Source: Nocardia arthritidis (GTDB lineage Bacteria; Actinomycetota; Actinomycetes; Mycobacteriales; Mycobacteriaceae). Taken from it: a DNA stretch of 64,000 nt. The position numbers and the translations under genes are program-made. The notes beneath the pieces are model-generated. The model was not told where the DNA came from, searched no databases, and saw nothing but the letters and a program-made list of their open reading frames with translations. Positions 16,618 through 24,868 of this stretch are shown here, piece by piece. Within the stretch, counting starts at the first letter, position 1. Each line of letters begins with the position of its first letter. The stretch spans positions 9,362,001 through 9,426,000 of the forward strand of contig NZ_CP046172.1 in assembly GCF_011801145.1 (NCBI RefSeq), read 5' to 3'.

Positions 16618-18641
16618 CGGCCGCGCTGGCCGCGCCGCCCACCGTCTCCGGACCGGAACCCGCACCGCGACGCCGAATCACTTGGGAATTACCGGCTTTG
16701 GCCGCACTGCTGCTCGGCACCGGCATCGCCTACCTGATCAACCTGAGCGCCAACGGCTGGGCCAACTCGTTCTATTCCGCTGCGGTGCAGGCCGGTTCGG
16801 TGTCCTGGAAGGCGTTCTTCTTCGGATCCTCCGATGCGGGCAACTCCATCACCGTCGACAAGCCGCCCGCGTCGCTGTGGCTGATGGAGCTCTCGGTGCG
16901 GGCGTTCGGGCTGAACAGCTGGAGCATCCTGGTGCCGGAGGTGCTGCTCGGCGTCGCGACGGTCGCGCTGCTGTGGGCGACCGTGCGGCGGCCGTTCGGC
17001 CCAGAGGCCGGACTGCTGGCCGGATTGCTCTTCGCCGTGACTCCCGTTGCGGCGCTGATGTTCCGGTTCAACAACCCGGACGCGCTGCTGGTTTTCCTGA
17101 TGGTCGCGGCGGCATGGGCGATGGGGCGCGCGGTCGAGGACGGACGCTGGCGCTGGCTGGTGCTCACCGGCGTCTTCGTCGGATTCGGTTTTCTGACAAA
17201 GCAATTGCAGGTGCTGCTGGTGGTGCCGGGGCTGGCGCTCACCTACCTGATCGCGGGGCCGCCGAAGCTCGGCAAGCGCGTGGCACAGCTGTTCGCCGCG
17301 GGCGCGGCGCTGGTGGCCGCGGCCGGCTGGTGGCTGCTCGCCGTCGAACTGTGGCCCACCTCGTCCCGGCCGTGGATCGGTGGCTCACAACATAATTCGA
17401 TCCTGGAGCTCACCCTCGGCTACAACGGGCTCGGCCGTCTGAACGGCAACGAGCGCGGCAGCGTCGGTCCGGGCGGCGGCGATATGCCGATGCGCGGCGG
17501 CGGTATGTGGGGCAGTCCCGGCATCGGCAGGCTGTTCGAGCCGGCGCAGGGTGGGCAGATCGCCTGGTTCATCCCGGCCGCGCTGGTGGCACTGGTGGCC
17601 GGAATGGTGTTGTGCGGCAGGGCATCGCGCACAGATCGGCGGCGCGCCGCGCTGATCCTCTGGGGCGGTTGGGGTTTGGTGACCGGCCTGACGTTCAGCT
17701 TCATGGCGGGCATCTTCCACCAGTACTACACCGTGGCACTCGCGCCCGCGGTCGCCGCGCTCACCGGCGCCGGTGCGGTGCTGCTCTGGCGGGAGCGCGA
17801 GCGGCTGTGGGTCCGGCTGACGATCGCGCTCGCGGTGGCGCTGACCACGGCCACCGCTTGGATGCTGTTGAGCCGCAGCAGCACCTTTGTGCCGTGGCTG
17901 CGCTGGGCCGTGCTGGTCGTCGGGGTGCTCGCCACGCTCGCCGTGCTGCTGCCCGCGCCGCGCAAAGTGGCGATCGTCTCGGCGTTCGCGGTCGCGTTCG
18001 CCGGATTGGGCGGGCCGGTCGCATACGTCGTCGATACCATCGCCACCGCGCACGCGGGCGCGATTCCCAGCGCGGGACCGAATGTGCAGCGGTTCGGCAG
18101 GATGCCGTGGATGAACGGCGAAATGTTCGGCAGGCCTGGCGCTTTCGCCGGACCCGGCGGCATGCAGCACGGTCCCGGCGGCCGCAATTCGCATGGCGGA
18201 CAGCCCATGCCAGGCGGTCCCGGCGCGATGATGCGCCCCGATGCGGGCTTCATGGTCGGCAACCTGCTCGAGGCGGGCAAACCGAGTGATCAGGTGGTGC
18301 GGCTGTTGGAACAGAACGGCGGCGCGTACACCTGGGTCGCGGCGACCACCGGCTCGAACAGTGCGGCGGGTTTCCAGCTGGCGACTCAGCTGCCGGTGAT
18401 GCCGATCGGCGGCTTCAACGGCAGCGATCCCTCGCCGACGCTGGAGCAATTCGAACAGTATGTGGCGCAGGGAAAGATCCACTACTACATCGCCGGCGGC
18501 AATCGCGGCGGCCCGGAGGGATTCGATTTCGGCTTCGGCGGTTCGTCGACCAGCCGGGCGATCTCGCAATGGGTGGAACAGCATTTCACCGCCACGACGG
18601 TGGACGGCGTCACGCTTTACGATCTGACCGTCACCAAATAG
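16614..18641 (+). CDS. GT39/PMT-like membrane glycosyltransferase with Gly/Met-rich inserts
   Basis: A 675-residue polytopic protein of the dolichyl-phosphate-mannose/ArnT-like family. It has an early lumenal acidic region (SSDAGNSITVDKPPASLWLMELSVRAFG), many helices, and a C-terminal extracellular domain (about 540-675). These enzymes use polyprenyl-phosphate sugars to glycosylate proteins or lipids outside the membrane. Two unusual inserts are rich in Gly, Met, Pro and His: one at about 282-305 (GPGGGDMPMRGGGMWG) and one at about 495-545. Translationally coupled to the GT2-GtrA gene, which likely supplies the donor. The acceptor is unknown. Confidence 0.85.
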   Translation: MTAALAAPPTVSGPEPAPRRRITWELPALAALLLGTGIAYLINLSANGWANSFYSAAVQAGSVSWKAFFFGSSDAGNSITVDKPPASLWLMELSVRAFGLNSWSILVPEVLLGVATVALLWATVRRPFGPEAGLLAGLLFAVTPVAALMFRFNNPDALLVFLMVAAAWAMGRAVEDGRWRWLVLTGVFVGFGFLTKQLQVLLVVPGLALTYLIAGPPKLGKRVAQLFAAGAALVAAAGWWLLAVELWPTSSRPWIGGSQHNSILELTLGYNGLGRLNGNERGSVGPGGGDMPMRGGGMWGSPGIGRLFEPAQGGQIAWFIPAALVALVAGMVLCGRASRTDRRRAALILWGGWGLVTGLTFSFMAGIFHQYYTVALAPAVAALTGAGAVLLWRERERLWVRLTIALAVALTTATAWMLLSRSSTFVPWLRWAVLVVGVLATLAVLLPAPRKVAIVSAFAVAFAGLGGPVAYVVDTIATAHAGAIPSAGPNVQRFGRMPWMNGEMFGRPGAFAGPGGMQHGPGGRNSHGGQPMPGGPGAMMRPDAGFMVGNLLEAGKPSDQVVRLLEQNGGAYTWVAATTGSNSAAGFQLATQLPVMPIGGFNGSDPSPTLEQFEQYVAQGKIHYYIAGGNRGGPEGFDFGFGGSSTSRAISQWVEQHFTATTVDGVTLYDLTVTK

Positions 18642-18649
18642 TTATCCGG

Positions 18650-18690
18650 AAAGTCCGCACCGGCGCGGGAATTGCGCCGGTGCGGACTTT
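18650..18690. terminator. 17-bp perfect terminator hairpin
   Basis: Positions 18650-18666 pair without mismatch with 18674-18690 around a 7 nt GGGAATT loop. The stem begins with AAAG and ends in CTTT, so it has a short A/T tract in both directions. It sits between convergent genes and can act bidirectionally. Its last base overlaps the stop codon of the minus-strand gene. Confidence 0.85.
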
Positions 18691-19286
18691 CACTCGGCCG
18701 GGTAGGTGGCCTCGAGCCATTCCGCGAAGGACGGTCCGGCGAGCACCGCGTGCGGACCGGGCAGCAGCCTGCCGTCCTCGTACACCGCGCGGTCCGGGTT
18801 GTTTTCGTCGCTCACCTCGCGCACCTCGGCGGGCGCGCCGAGCGCGCCCGCGAGCAGCGCCGCCGCTCCGGCCATGGTTTCCACCTTGGGACCGGCGATT
18901 TCGGGGAAGACGCCGTCCGGCGTCGTCGGCGCCGGACCCGTCGCGAGATCCACCAGCGCCTCGGCGACGGTGCGCGCCGCGACCAATTGGGTCTGCTGCT
19001 TCGGCAGGTACCCCACATCGCCCTGAGTGCCCCACCGCAGCATCAATTCGACCAATTCGTGGAATTGTGCCGCGCGCAGGATCCGAACCGGCAGCGGGCC
19101 TTCCAGCAGTGCCCTTTCATGCGCCAGTTTGGCGGCGTTGTAACCGCCGACGGTGCCGTCGATTCCGATGATGGATACGGCGACGATCGACTCGACGCCC
19201 GCCCGCTGGCCCGCCGCGTGCAGATTACCCGCGGCGGCGGTGAAGAATTCGGTGGCGATGTCCTTGCTATCGGCCATGATTCCCAC
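18690..19286 (-). pseudogene. N-terminally truncated NAD(P)-binding (NmrA-like SDR) protein
   Basis: The 198 residues match the middle and C-terminus of atypical short-chain dehydrogenases (NAD(P)H-binding/NmrA-like): EFFTAAAGNLHAAGQRAGVESIVAVSIIGIDG, GGYNAAKLAHERAL, then FAEWLEATYP. The dinucleotide-binding start expected in this family (a GxxGxxG Rossmann motif about 60-80 residues earlier) is absent, and no remnant of it is visible upstream. An ATG with AGGAG 7-9 nt upstream exists at 19277-19286, so the fragment may still be translated. It is either a decayed gene or a shortened derivative. Catalysis as an oxidoreductase is unlikely. Confidence 0.6.
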
Positions 19287-19456
19287 TCCTCGCAGCTATC
19301 GCGTTGCGGCCGGTGTGCCGCGCTCATCCAGACGACGACGTGAGTACCGCGTGTGTGACATCCCATGAATATGCAGCTCAGCCCGTATACGGCGGGATAT
19401 CACGGAACGGAATCGACACGCGGGACCGGGATTTGACGTGTCACGCGAGCGGTGTC

Positions 19457-19660
19457 ATGCTCGCGAGAATGAACGATCGCCTGAAGCTCGTCTTCCCGTG
19501 GATGGAGTCGTTGCCGGAGTCGGCGCGTGCGGAGTTCGTCGGCGACTTTCTCGAAACCTGGCGCGGCAGTCTGGATGTCAAGCGGATCGAACGTTTGAGT
19601 TCGACCGTGGCGACGTGGAAGACCACCGCGCGCGCCCACACCGGCCGCCAAGCCTCCTGA
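19457..19660 (+). CDS. small hypothetical protein
   Basis: A possible 67-residue protein starting at ATG 19457 or ATG 19469. It has a plausible globular composition (RLKLVFPWMESLPESARAEF, then DFLETWRGSLDVKRI and TWKTTARA). The spacing of the ETWRGSLD and TWK segments loosely resembles small actinobacterial DUF6247-type antitoxin-like proteins, but the match is from memory and weak. The gene is isolated between two minus-strand genes, with no partner toxin nearby. Confidence 0.35.
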   Translation: MLARMNDRLKLVFPWMESLPESARAEFVGDFLETWRGSLDVKRIERLSSTVATWKTTARAHTGRQAS

Positions 19661-19729
19661 TTCGATACCGCTGCGCCGGATCGGCATTCGGGTCGTCGCC
19701 CGGCGAAGCGGGCTGCCTCCGATAGCCTT

Positions 19730-21040
19730 TCACGGCTGCGGCAGCGTCTCGGCGCAGATGTCGGCGGAATCCAGCGCGGCACAGTCGAGCGACGGGCGGA
19801 CCGGGCGGTAATCGGCGGGCACGCCGCCGTCGCGAATCAGGCGAGCGTAGGCGGCGACGGCGTCGGTGGGATTTCTGGCCAGGGCCGGGTCGTTCACCAC
19901 ATCCACCGTGTACAGCCCGAATCGCGGGGCGTAACTACCCCATTCGTAGTTGTCGGTGAGGCTCCAGTAGTTGTAGCCGATGACGTGCATCCCCTCCGCG
20001 ACCGCCCGCTGTAGCCAGTACACGGTGTCGCGCAAATGATCCGAGCGGGTGTAGCCGTCGGCGCGCGGCTTGCCGTTCTCGGTGGGCATCCCGTTCTCCA
20101 CCACGTACAGCGGGCGGCCGGGAAACAGGTGCGCGTAATGCCGCAACGCGTAGTAGATCCCCTGCGGCTGCAACTGCAGATCCCACATCGGCACACCGGC
20201 GACACCGCCCTGTACCGCGTGATCGGATTCGGATTGCGGCGCGAAGTAGTAGTCGACGCCGATGAAGTCGAGCTTCGCCGAAATCCGGTCCACGAGTGGC
20301 TGATTCACCTGCGTCTCGGCCCCGGCCACGTAGCCGATATTGCTCGTCACCATGGCGGCGGGCTGGTTGCTGTGGATGGTGTCGTAGATTTCGTTGTGCG
20401 CCTGCGCGATTCGGTCGAGCATCGCGGGCGCCTCATTTCCGGAAATGCCGCCGATGCGCAGTTCGGTGCCGATGTAGGCGACCGGTTCATTGAAGGTGAC
20501 CCACAGCGGATCGCGAGCGGCGTAGCGGTTCACCACCTTTCGCGCGTTCACCAACCAGTCCTCGACCATGCCCTGATTGCGCCAGCCGCCGCGGTCCCAG
20601 GCCCAGCCCGGATACACCCAGTGGTCGAGGGTGAGCATCGGCCGCATCCCGGCCGCGACGATGGCGGCGATCACATCGTCGTAGAACCGGAAGGCCGCCT
20701 CGTCCCAGTCCACCGGATGTGGTTGTACGCGTGCCCATTCCACGCTTATCCGATACACCTGCACGCCGAGCCGGGCCGCCAGATCGATATCGGCCCGGTA
20801 GCGCGTCATGAAGTCGACGGAGTCGCGGTAGTCCTCGGCGCCGCCGGAGGCGATGTAGCGGGTCCAGTTGCTGTCCGGCGCATGACCTTCGGTCTGGAAT
20901 CCGGATGCGGCGACGCCCCACAGGAAGTCCTTGCAGAGCGGCGCGGCCGGCGGGGTCGGCGGGACGGCGCGGGCGATACCCGGCATCGGCAGTGCGGCAG
21001 CGGCGGCGAGCGCGAGCAGATCGCGTCGACGAATCCGCAT
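19730..21040 (-). CDS. Tat-exported GH1 beta-glucosidase
   Basis: A 436-residue glycoside hydrolase family 1 protein. The N-terminus RIRRRDLLALAAAAALPMPGIARA is a twin-arginine signal with an AxA-type cleavage site. FLWGVAASGFQTEG starts the GH1 barrel. TFNEP (182-186) carries acid/base Glu185, and VENGM (314-318) carries nucleophile Glu315. WSLTDNYEWGSYAPRFGLY is the conserved aglycone-side segment. It should hydrolyse beta-glucosides or related sugars outside the cell after folding in the cytosol. ATG 21040 with GGGAG upstream is chosen because it places the signal at the N-terminus. Most bacterial GH1 enzymes are cytosolic. Confidence 0.9.
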   Translation of the reverse strand: MRIRRRDLLALAAAAALPMPGIARAVPPTPPAAPLCKDFLWGVAASGFQTEGHAPDSNWTRYIASGGAEDYRDSVDFMTRYRADIDLAARLGVQVYRISVEWARVQPHPVDWDEAAFRFYDDVIAAIVAAGMRPMLTLDHWVYPGWAWDRGGWRNQGMVEDWLVNARKVVNRYAARDPLWVTFNEPVAYIGTELRIGGISGNEAPAMLDRIAQAHNEIYDTIHSNQPAAMVTSNIGYVAGAETQVNQPLVDRISAKLDFIGVDYYFAPQSESDHAVQGGVAGVPMWDLQLQPQGIYYALRHYAHLFPGRPLYVVENGMPTENGKPRADGYTRSDHLRDTVYWLQRAVAEGMHVIGYNYWSLTDNYEWGSYAPRFGLYTVDVVNDPALARNPTDAVAAYARLIRDGGVPADYRPVRPSLDCAALDSADICAETLPQP

Positions 21041-21180
21041 CGAACTCCCGTCCCGAGCATTCGGCCGCAGTGGTTGCGTCAGCATAGCTGTGAGATAGCT
21101 GGAATCCCGGCGCGACATGCGGATTTGCCCCATGATCACGTGTCTGGACGACGGCCCGACCGGTCGATAGCGTGCCCGGA

Positions 21181-22230
21181 ATGAGTTTGGGGCAGGACCG
21201 CTTTCTGGACGCCATCGCCGAATACGGGCGGGCGATGTTGACACTCGACGCATCCGAAATGCAGCGGGCACACGGGGAATTGATCGACTCGTATCACGAG
21301 GCGAGCGTGGCGACGCGGGCCGAGGGCGGGCCGCGGCTCGCCGCCGTGCTGGATACCGTCCCCGAAACCATGCGCGGACATATCGCGGTGCTGGTCGGCG
21401 CGTGCGTCGAACAGGGCGCGGATCCGGTGGCCTGTGCACCGCGGGTGCTCGGCAACCTGGACAGGGCACTCGCCGCGGCACGCGCATTCGCCATGGCATG
21501 GCGGGAACATTCGGAACCCGATATGGAACTGCCGGATCCCGAGGCGAATCCGTTCGAAGATCCGGAATCGGAACTGGCCGAGCTGGCCGTGACCTACCCG
21601 TCGCTGTGCTGGTGGACGCTGCCGCAGTGGCGGCGGGCCGCGATGGCCATGCTCTCGCACGCCGCGGTGCGCAAACTCTGCGGACCATCGATCCGGGAAT
21701 CGCTGCTGGACCGGAACAACGCACTGGCCGAGGCCGGCGGCGAATGGGATAAGTGCACGGCGTACGCCCTACAGGTGCTCGATGACGAACCGCTCATCGT
21801 GCTGCACCGTGCGACCGGCACGGGATACCGCATGCGGATATCCGGTATGGGCGACAACTTCCAGCTGCACACCCTGGTGGCCGATGCGCTGATCAACGGC
21901 GGGCACGTCACCGGCGAATACGCGCCGTCCGCCGAGGCGGTCGCGGCGTGCCGGGATGCCGAGGACATGGTGCCGACCATCGGGTCGTTCCTGATGTACG
22001 CCCCCGACGGCAACCGGGTTTGGAACGAGGGCACGCCCGCCGATATCCCGCTGACCGAGGGCATGCGGGTGCTCGTCCTCGATCCCGCGCCCTATCCGCA
22101 TCACTGGCCCGCCGGGCGGTTTTTCCCCAGCATGCCGGGTGAATTGGCGCTGACCGAGGTGCTCGATGCCGCCGAAGCCGCCCGGTGGTTCACTCATGTG
22201 GGCCCGCCAACAGGTGTCGGCGCGTACTAG
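21181..22230 (+). CDS. hypothetical protein
   Basis: A protein of about 349 residues (ATG 21181; a GTG at 21172 would add three). No family was recognised. It is acidic and soluble, with no signal peptide or membrane helix. The N-terminal half is helical and contains an acidic segment (ELPDPEANPFEDPESELAELAV). The second half contains DDEPLIVLHRATGTGYRMRISGMGDNFQLHTLVADALI and then LVLDPAPYPHHWPAGRFFP, which look like a folded beta-rich domain. Divergent from the GH1 gene with a 140 nt gap and convergent with the TetR gene at 24 nt, so it is probably a single-gene unit. Confidence 0.7.
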   Translation: MSLGQDRFLDAIAEYGRAMLTLDASEMQRAHGELIDSYHEASVATRAEGGPRLAAVLDTVPETMRGHIAVLVGACVEQGADPVACAPRVLGNLDRALAAARAFAMAWREHSEPDMELPDPEANPFEDPESELAELAVTYPSLCWWTLPQWRRAAMAMLSHAAVRKLCGPSIRESLLDRNNALAEAGGEWDKCTAYALQVLDDEPLIVLHRATGTGYRMRISGMGDNFQLHTLVADALINGGHVTGEYAPSAEAVAACRDAEDMVPTIGSFLMYAPDGNRVWNEGTPADIPLTEGMRVLVLDPAPYPHHWPAGRFFPSMPGELALTEVLDAAEAARWFTHVGPPTGVGAY

Positions 22231-22254
22231 GGCTGCGCGCGATGTTGGGGTGCC

Positions 22255-22884
22255 TCAGCCGTCCCGTCCCCGATTCGGGGTGTTGAGCGCGGCATGCAAT
22301 GTCGCGGCCCACTGCTGGACGATGTCCTTGCGGCGGGTCGAGTCGTCGGTGAGCACATCGGCAAGGCCCAGTCCGCGGGCCATATCGAGCGTCGCCTGCA
22401 CCAGGTGGTGGGTCACCGGATCCCGGTCGTCGACGCCGAGCGCCTCCACCGCTCTGCGGTGCGAGATGCGGCCGAACTTGGCCTCCAGCGGCACGATTCG
22501 CTCGCGCAGCGCCGGATCGGCGGCGGCGTGCGTCCACACCTGCAGCGCCGCCTTGAACAGCGGGCTGGTGTACGACTCGACCAGCCCGGCCACCACCGCC
22601 TCCGTGCGCGCGACGCCGTCCGCGCCGGCATTGACCGCCGCGGCCTCCTCCTTCGCTTGGGCCGTTCTGGTGTCGAACATGTACTCCAGCGCGGCGGTGA
22701 TCAGATCCTCCCTGGTCGGAAAGTGATGCTGCGCCGCACCGCGCGAAACCCCGGCCCGCTCGGCGACCACCGCGACCGTCGCCGCCGCCCAGCCCATTTC
22801 GGCCAGGCAGTCGATGGTCGCCTCCAGCAGCCGCTGCCGGGTTGCCCGGCTGCGGTCCTGCTTGGGTTCGTGGGGTGTCGCCAT
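22255..22884 (-). CDS. TetR regulator of the acyl-CoA degradation operon
   Basis: A 209-residue TetR protein with HTH at about residues 14-58 (RQRLLEATIDCLAEMGWAAATVAVVAERAGVSRGAAQHHFPTREDLI). It is the last gene of the operon that begins at 31389, 5 nt after the enoyl-CoA hydratase stop. A palindrome upstream of the first gene is a good candidate target, making this a feedback repressor relieved by an acyl-CoA intermediate. The ligand is inferred from context. Confidence 0.87.
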   Translation of the reverse strand: MATPHEPKQDRSRATRQRLLEATIDCLAEMGWAAATVAVVAERAGVSRGAAQHHFPTREDLITAALEYMFDTRTAQAKEEAAAVNAGADGVARTEAVVAGLVESYTSPLFKAALQVWTHAAADPALRERIVPLEAKFGRISHRRAVEALGVDDRDPVTHHLVQATLDMARGLGLADVLTDDSTRRKDIVQQWAATLHAALNTPNRGRDG

Positions 22885-22889
22885 GACGA

Positions 22890-23690
22890 TTATTCTGCCC
22901 GGCCCGATTCGGCCGCCCAGCTCGGCGGACGGCGCTGCAGGAAGGCGAGCATGCCCTCCTGGGTTTCCGGCGTGCCGAAGAAACTGGCCGAGCGGCGGGC
23001 CAACTCCTCGGCCGAGGTATCGAATTCGGCCAGTATGGCCGCGTTCACCAGCCGTTTCGCCTCGGCCAAGCCCTGCGGCGAACCCTTGCGCAGCTCGCCG
23101 CACAGCCGGGCCACCTCGGCCGCCGGATCGTCGGCCGCGACGGTTACCATGCCGATCCGCTCGGCCTCCTCGGGACCGAACTTCTCGCCGGTCAGGTAGT
23201 AGCGGCTCGCGGCCCTGGCATCCAGCCTCGGCAGCAGTGTGAGTGAAATCATGAAGGGCGCCAAGCCGATTCGCACCTCGGTGAGCGCGAACGAGCTGGC
23301 GGGCCCCGCGACCACGATGTCGCAGGCGGCCACGATGCCCATGCCGCCCGCCCGCACATTGCCATCGATCCGCGCGAGCACCGGCTTGGGGATCTCGACC
23401 AGCCGCCGCAGCACGCCGATCATCACCCTGGTGCGCTCGTCGGCGGCGACGGCCGGGTCGGCATTGCTCGCCTCGCTCAGATCCGCGCCCGCGCAGAAGG
23501 TATTGCCGGTGTGCGCCAACACTATTCCGCGCACCGACGGGTCCGCGGCCGCCCGGTCCAGCCCGGCGATCAATTCGGCGACCAATTTCGACGACAGCGC
23601 GTTGCGATTGTGCGGCGAATCGAAAGTCAGTGTGGCGAAACCGGATTCGACCTCATACCGGATATACGGCGCGGTGCCGTTCTGCGTCAT
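22890..23690 (-). CDS. echA7: enoyl-CoA hydratase/isomerase family protein
   Basis: A 266-residue crotonase-fold protein. HTGNTFCAGADL (about 60-71) and the segment around GGMGIVAACDIVVAG form the oxyanion hole, and Glu in LTEVRIGLAP is a candidate catalytic residue. Its position beside a carboxylase and acyl-CoA dehydrogenases suggests hydration of a 3-methylglutaconyl-CoA or isohexenyl-glutaconyl-CoA type intermediate (LiuC/AtuE role). The place in the operon is that of M. tuberculosis echA7. It lies 8 nt after the acyl-CoA dehydrogenase. Substrate assignment is inference. Confidence 0.85.
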   Translation of the reverse strand: MTQNGTAPYIRYEVESGFATLTFDSPHNRNALSSKLVAELIAGLDRAAADPSVRGIVLAHTGNTFCAGADLSEASNADPAVAADERTRVMIGVLRRLVEIPKPVLARIDGNVRAGGMGIVAACDIVVAGPASSFALTEVRIGLAPFMISLTLLPRLDARAASRYYLTGEKFGPEEAERIGMVTVAADDPAAEVARLCGELRKGSPQGLAEAKRLVNAAILAEFDTSAEELARRSASFFGTPETQEGMLAFLQRRPPSWAAESGRAE

Positions 23691-23698
23691 GGCGACTC

Positions 23699-24859
23699 CT
23701 AGTAGGACTTGGGCAGGCCGAGTGAGTACTGCGCGACGAAGTTGAGCACCATCTCCCGGCTCACCGGCGCGATCCGGCCGATCCTGGCCGCGGCGAGCAT
23801 GGCCGCCAGGCCGTATTCGCGGGTGAGGCCGGAACCGCCGTGCGTCTGGATGGCCTGATCGAGCGCCTTGATACTGGCCTCGGCCGCAGCGTATTTCGCC
23901 ATATTCGCGGCCTCGGCGGCACCCATCTCGTCACCGGCGTCGTAGAGCGTCGCGGCCTTCTGCATCATCAGTTTGGCCAGCTCCACCTCGATCTTCACCT
24001 GAGCCAGCGGATGCGAAATGCCTTGGTGCGCACCGATCGGCGTCTTCCACACCTGCCGCTCCCTGGCGTATTCGACGGCCCGCTCGATGGCGTAGCGACC
24101 CATGCCCACCGCCATCGCCGCACCCATGATGCGCTCCGGATTCAGGCCGGCGAACAGCTGCATCAGCGCGGCATCCTCCTTGCCGACCAAGGCATCCGAC
24201 GGCAGCCGCACATCGTCGAGGAACAGCGTGAACTGATGGTCCGGCTCGATGATGTCCATTTCCTGCGGCGTCTTGTGGAAGCCGGGGGCATCGGTCGGCA
24301 CGATGAACAGCGCGGGCTTGAGCTTGCCGGTCTTGTGATCCTCGGTGCGCGAGACGATCAGCACCGCCTCGGCCTGATCGACGCCGGAGATGAAGATCTT
24401 GCGGCCGTTGAGGATCCAGTCGTCGCCATCGCGGCGCGCGGTGGTGGTGATCTGATGCGAATTGGAGCCCGCATCGGGTTCGGTGATGCCGAAAACCATC
24501 TTGCCGGAACCGTCGGCGAGCTTCGGCAGCCAGCGCCGCTTCTGCTCGTCGGTGCCGTATTTGGTGATGATGGTGCCGCAGATGGCCGGGGACACCACCA
24601 TCAGCAGCAGGCCCGCGCCGTGGGCCGAAAGCTCCTCCATCACCAGCGACAGCTCGTACATGCCCGCGCCGCCACCGCCGTATTCCTCCGGCAGGTTCAC
24701 CCCGAGAAAGCCGAGTTTGCCCGCCTCGTCCCACAATTCGGTGAGCGGCTCGTTCTTGCGCGCCTTGGGCAGCACGTAGTCGCGGTAGTTGAATTTGGCG
24801 GCGAGCGCGGCCACCGCGGACCGCAGCGCCTTCTGCTCTTCGGTTTCGATGAAGCTCAT
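23699..24859 (-). CDS. fadE12: acyl-CoA dehydrogenase
   Basis: A 386-residue FAD acyl-CoA dehydrogenase: VFGITEPDAGSNS (FAD/substrate loop, 122-134), QTHGGSGLTREYG near the C-terminus. The catalytic Glu is likely Glu242 in GLNPERIMG, the position used by isovaleryl-CoA and long-chain dehydrogenases. This fits alpha,beta-oxidation of a branched acyl-CoA such as isovaleryl- or citronellyl-CoA. The gene is 9 nt after the biotin carboxylase and matches M. tuberculosis fadE12 by gene order. Confidence 0.88.
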   Translation of the reverse strand: MSFIETEEQKALRSAVAALAAKFNYRDYVLPKARKNEPLTELWDEAGKLGFLGVNLPEEYGGGGAGMYELSLVMEELSAHGAGLLLMVVSPAICGTIITKYGTDEQKRRWLPKLADGSGKMVFGITEPDAGSNSHQITTTARRDGDDWILNGRKIFISGVDQAEAVLIVSRTEDHKTGKLKPALFIVPTDAPGFHKTPQEMDIIEPDHQFTLFLDDVRLPSDALVGKEDAALMQLFAGLNPERIMGAAMAVGMGRYAIERAVEYARERQVWKTPIGAHQGISHPLAQVKIEVELAKLMMQKAATLYDAGDEMGAAEAANMAKYAAAEASIKALDQAIQTHGGSGLTREYGLAAMLAAARIGRIAPVSREMVLNFVAQYSLGLPKSY

Positions 24860-24868
24860 CGGTATCTC

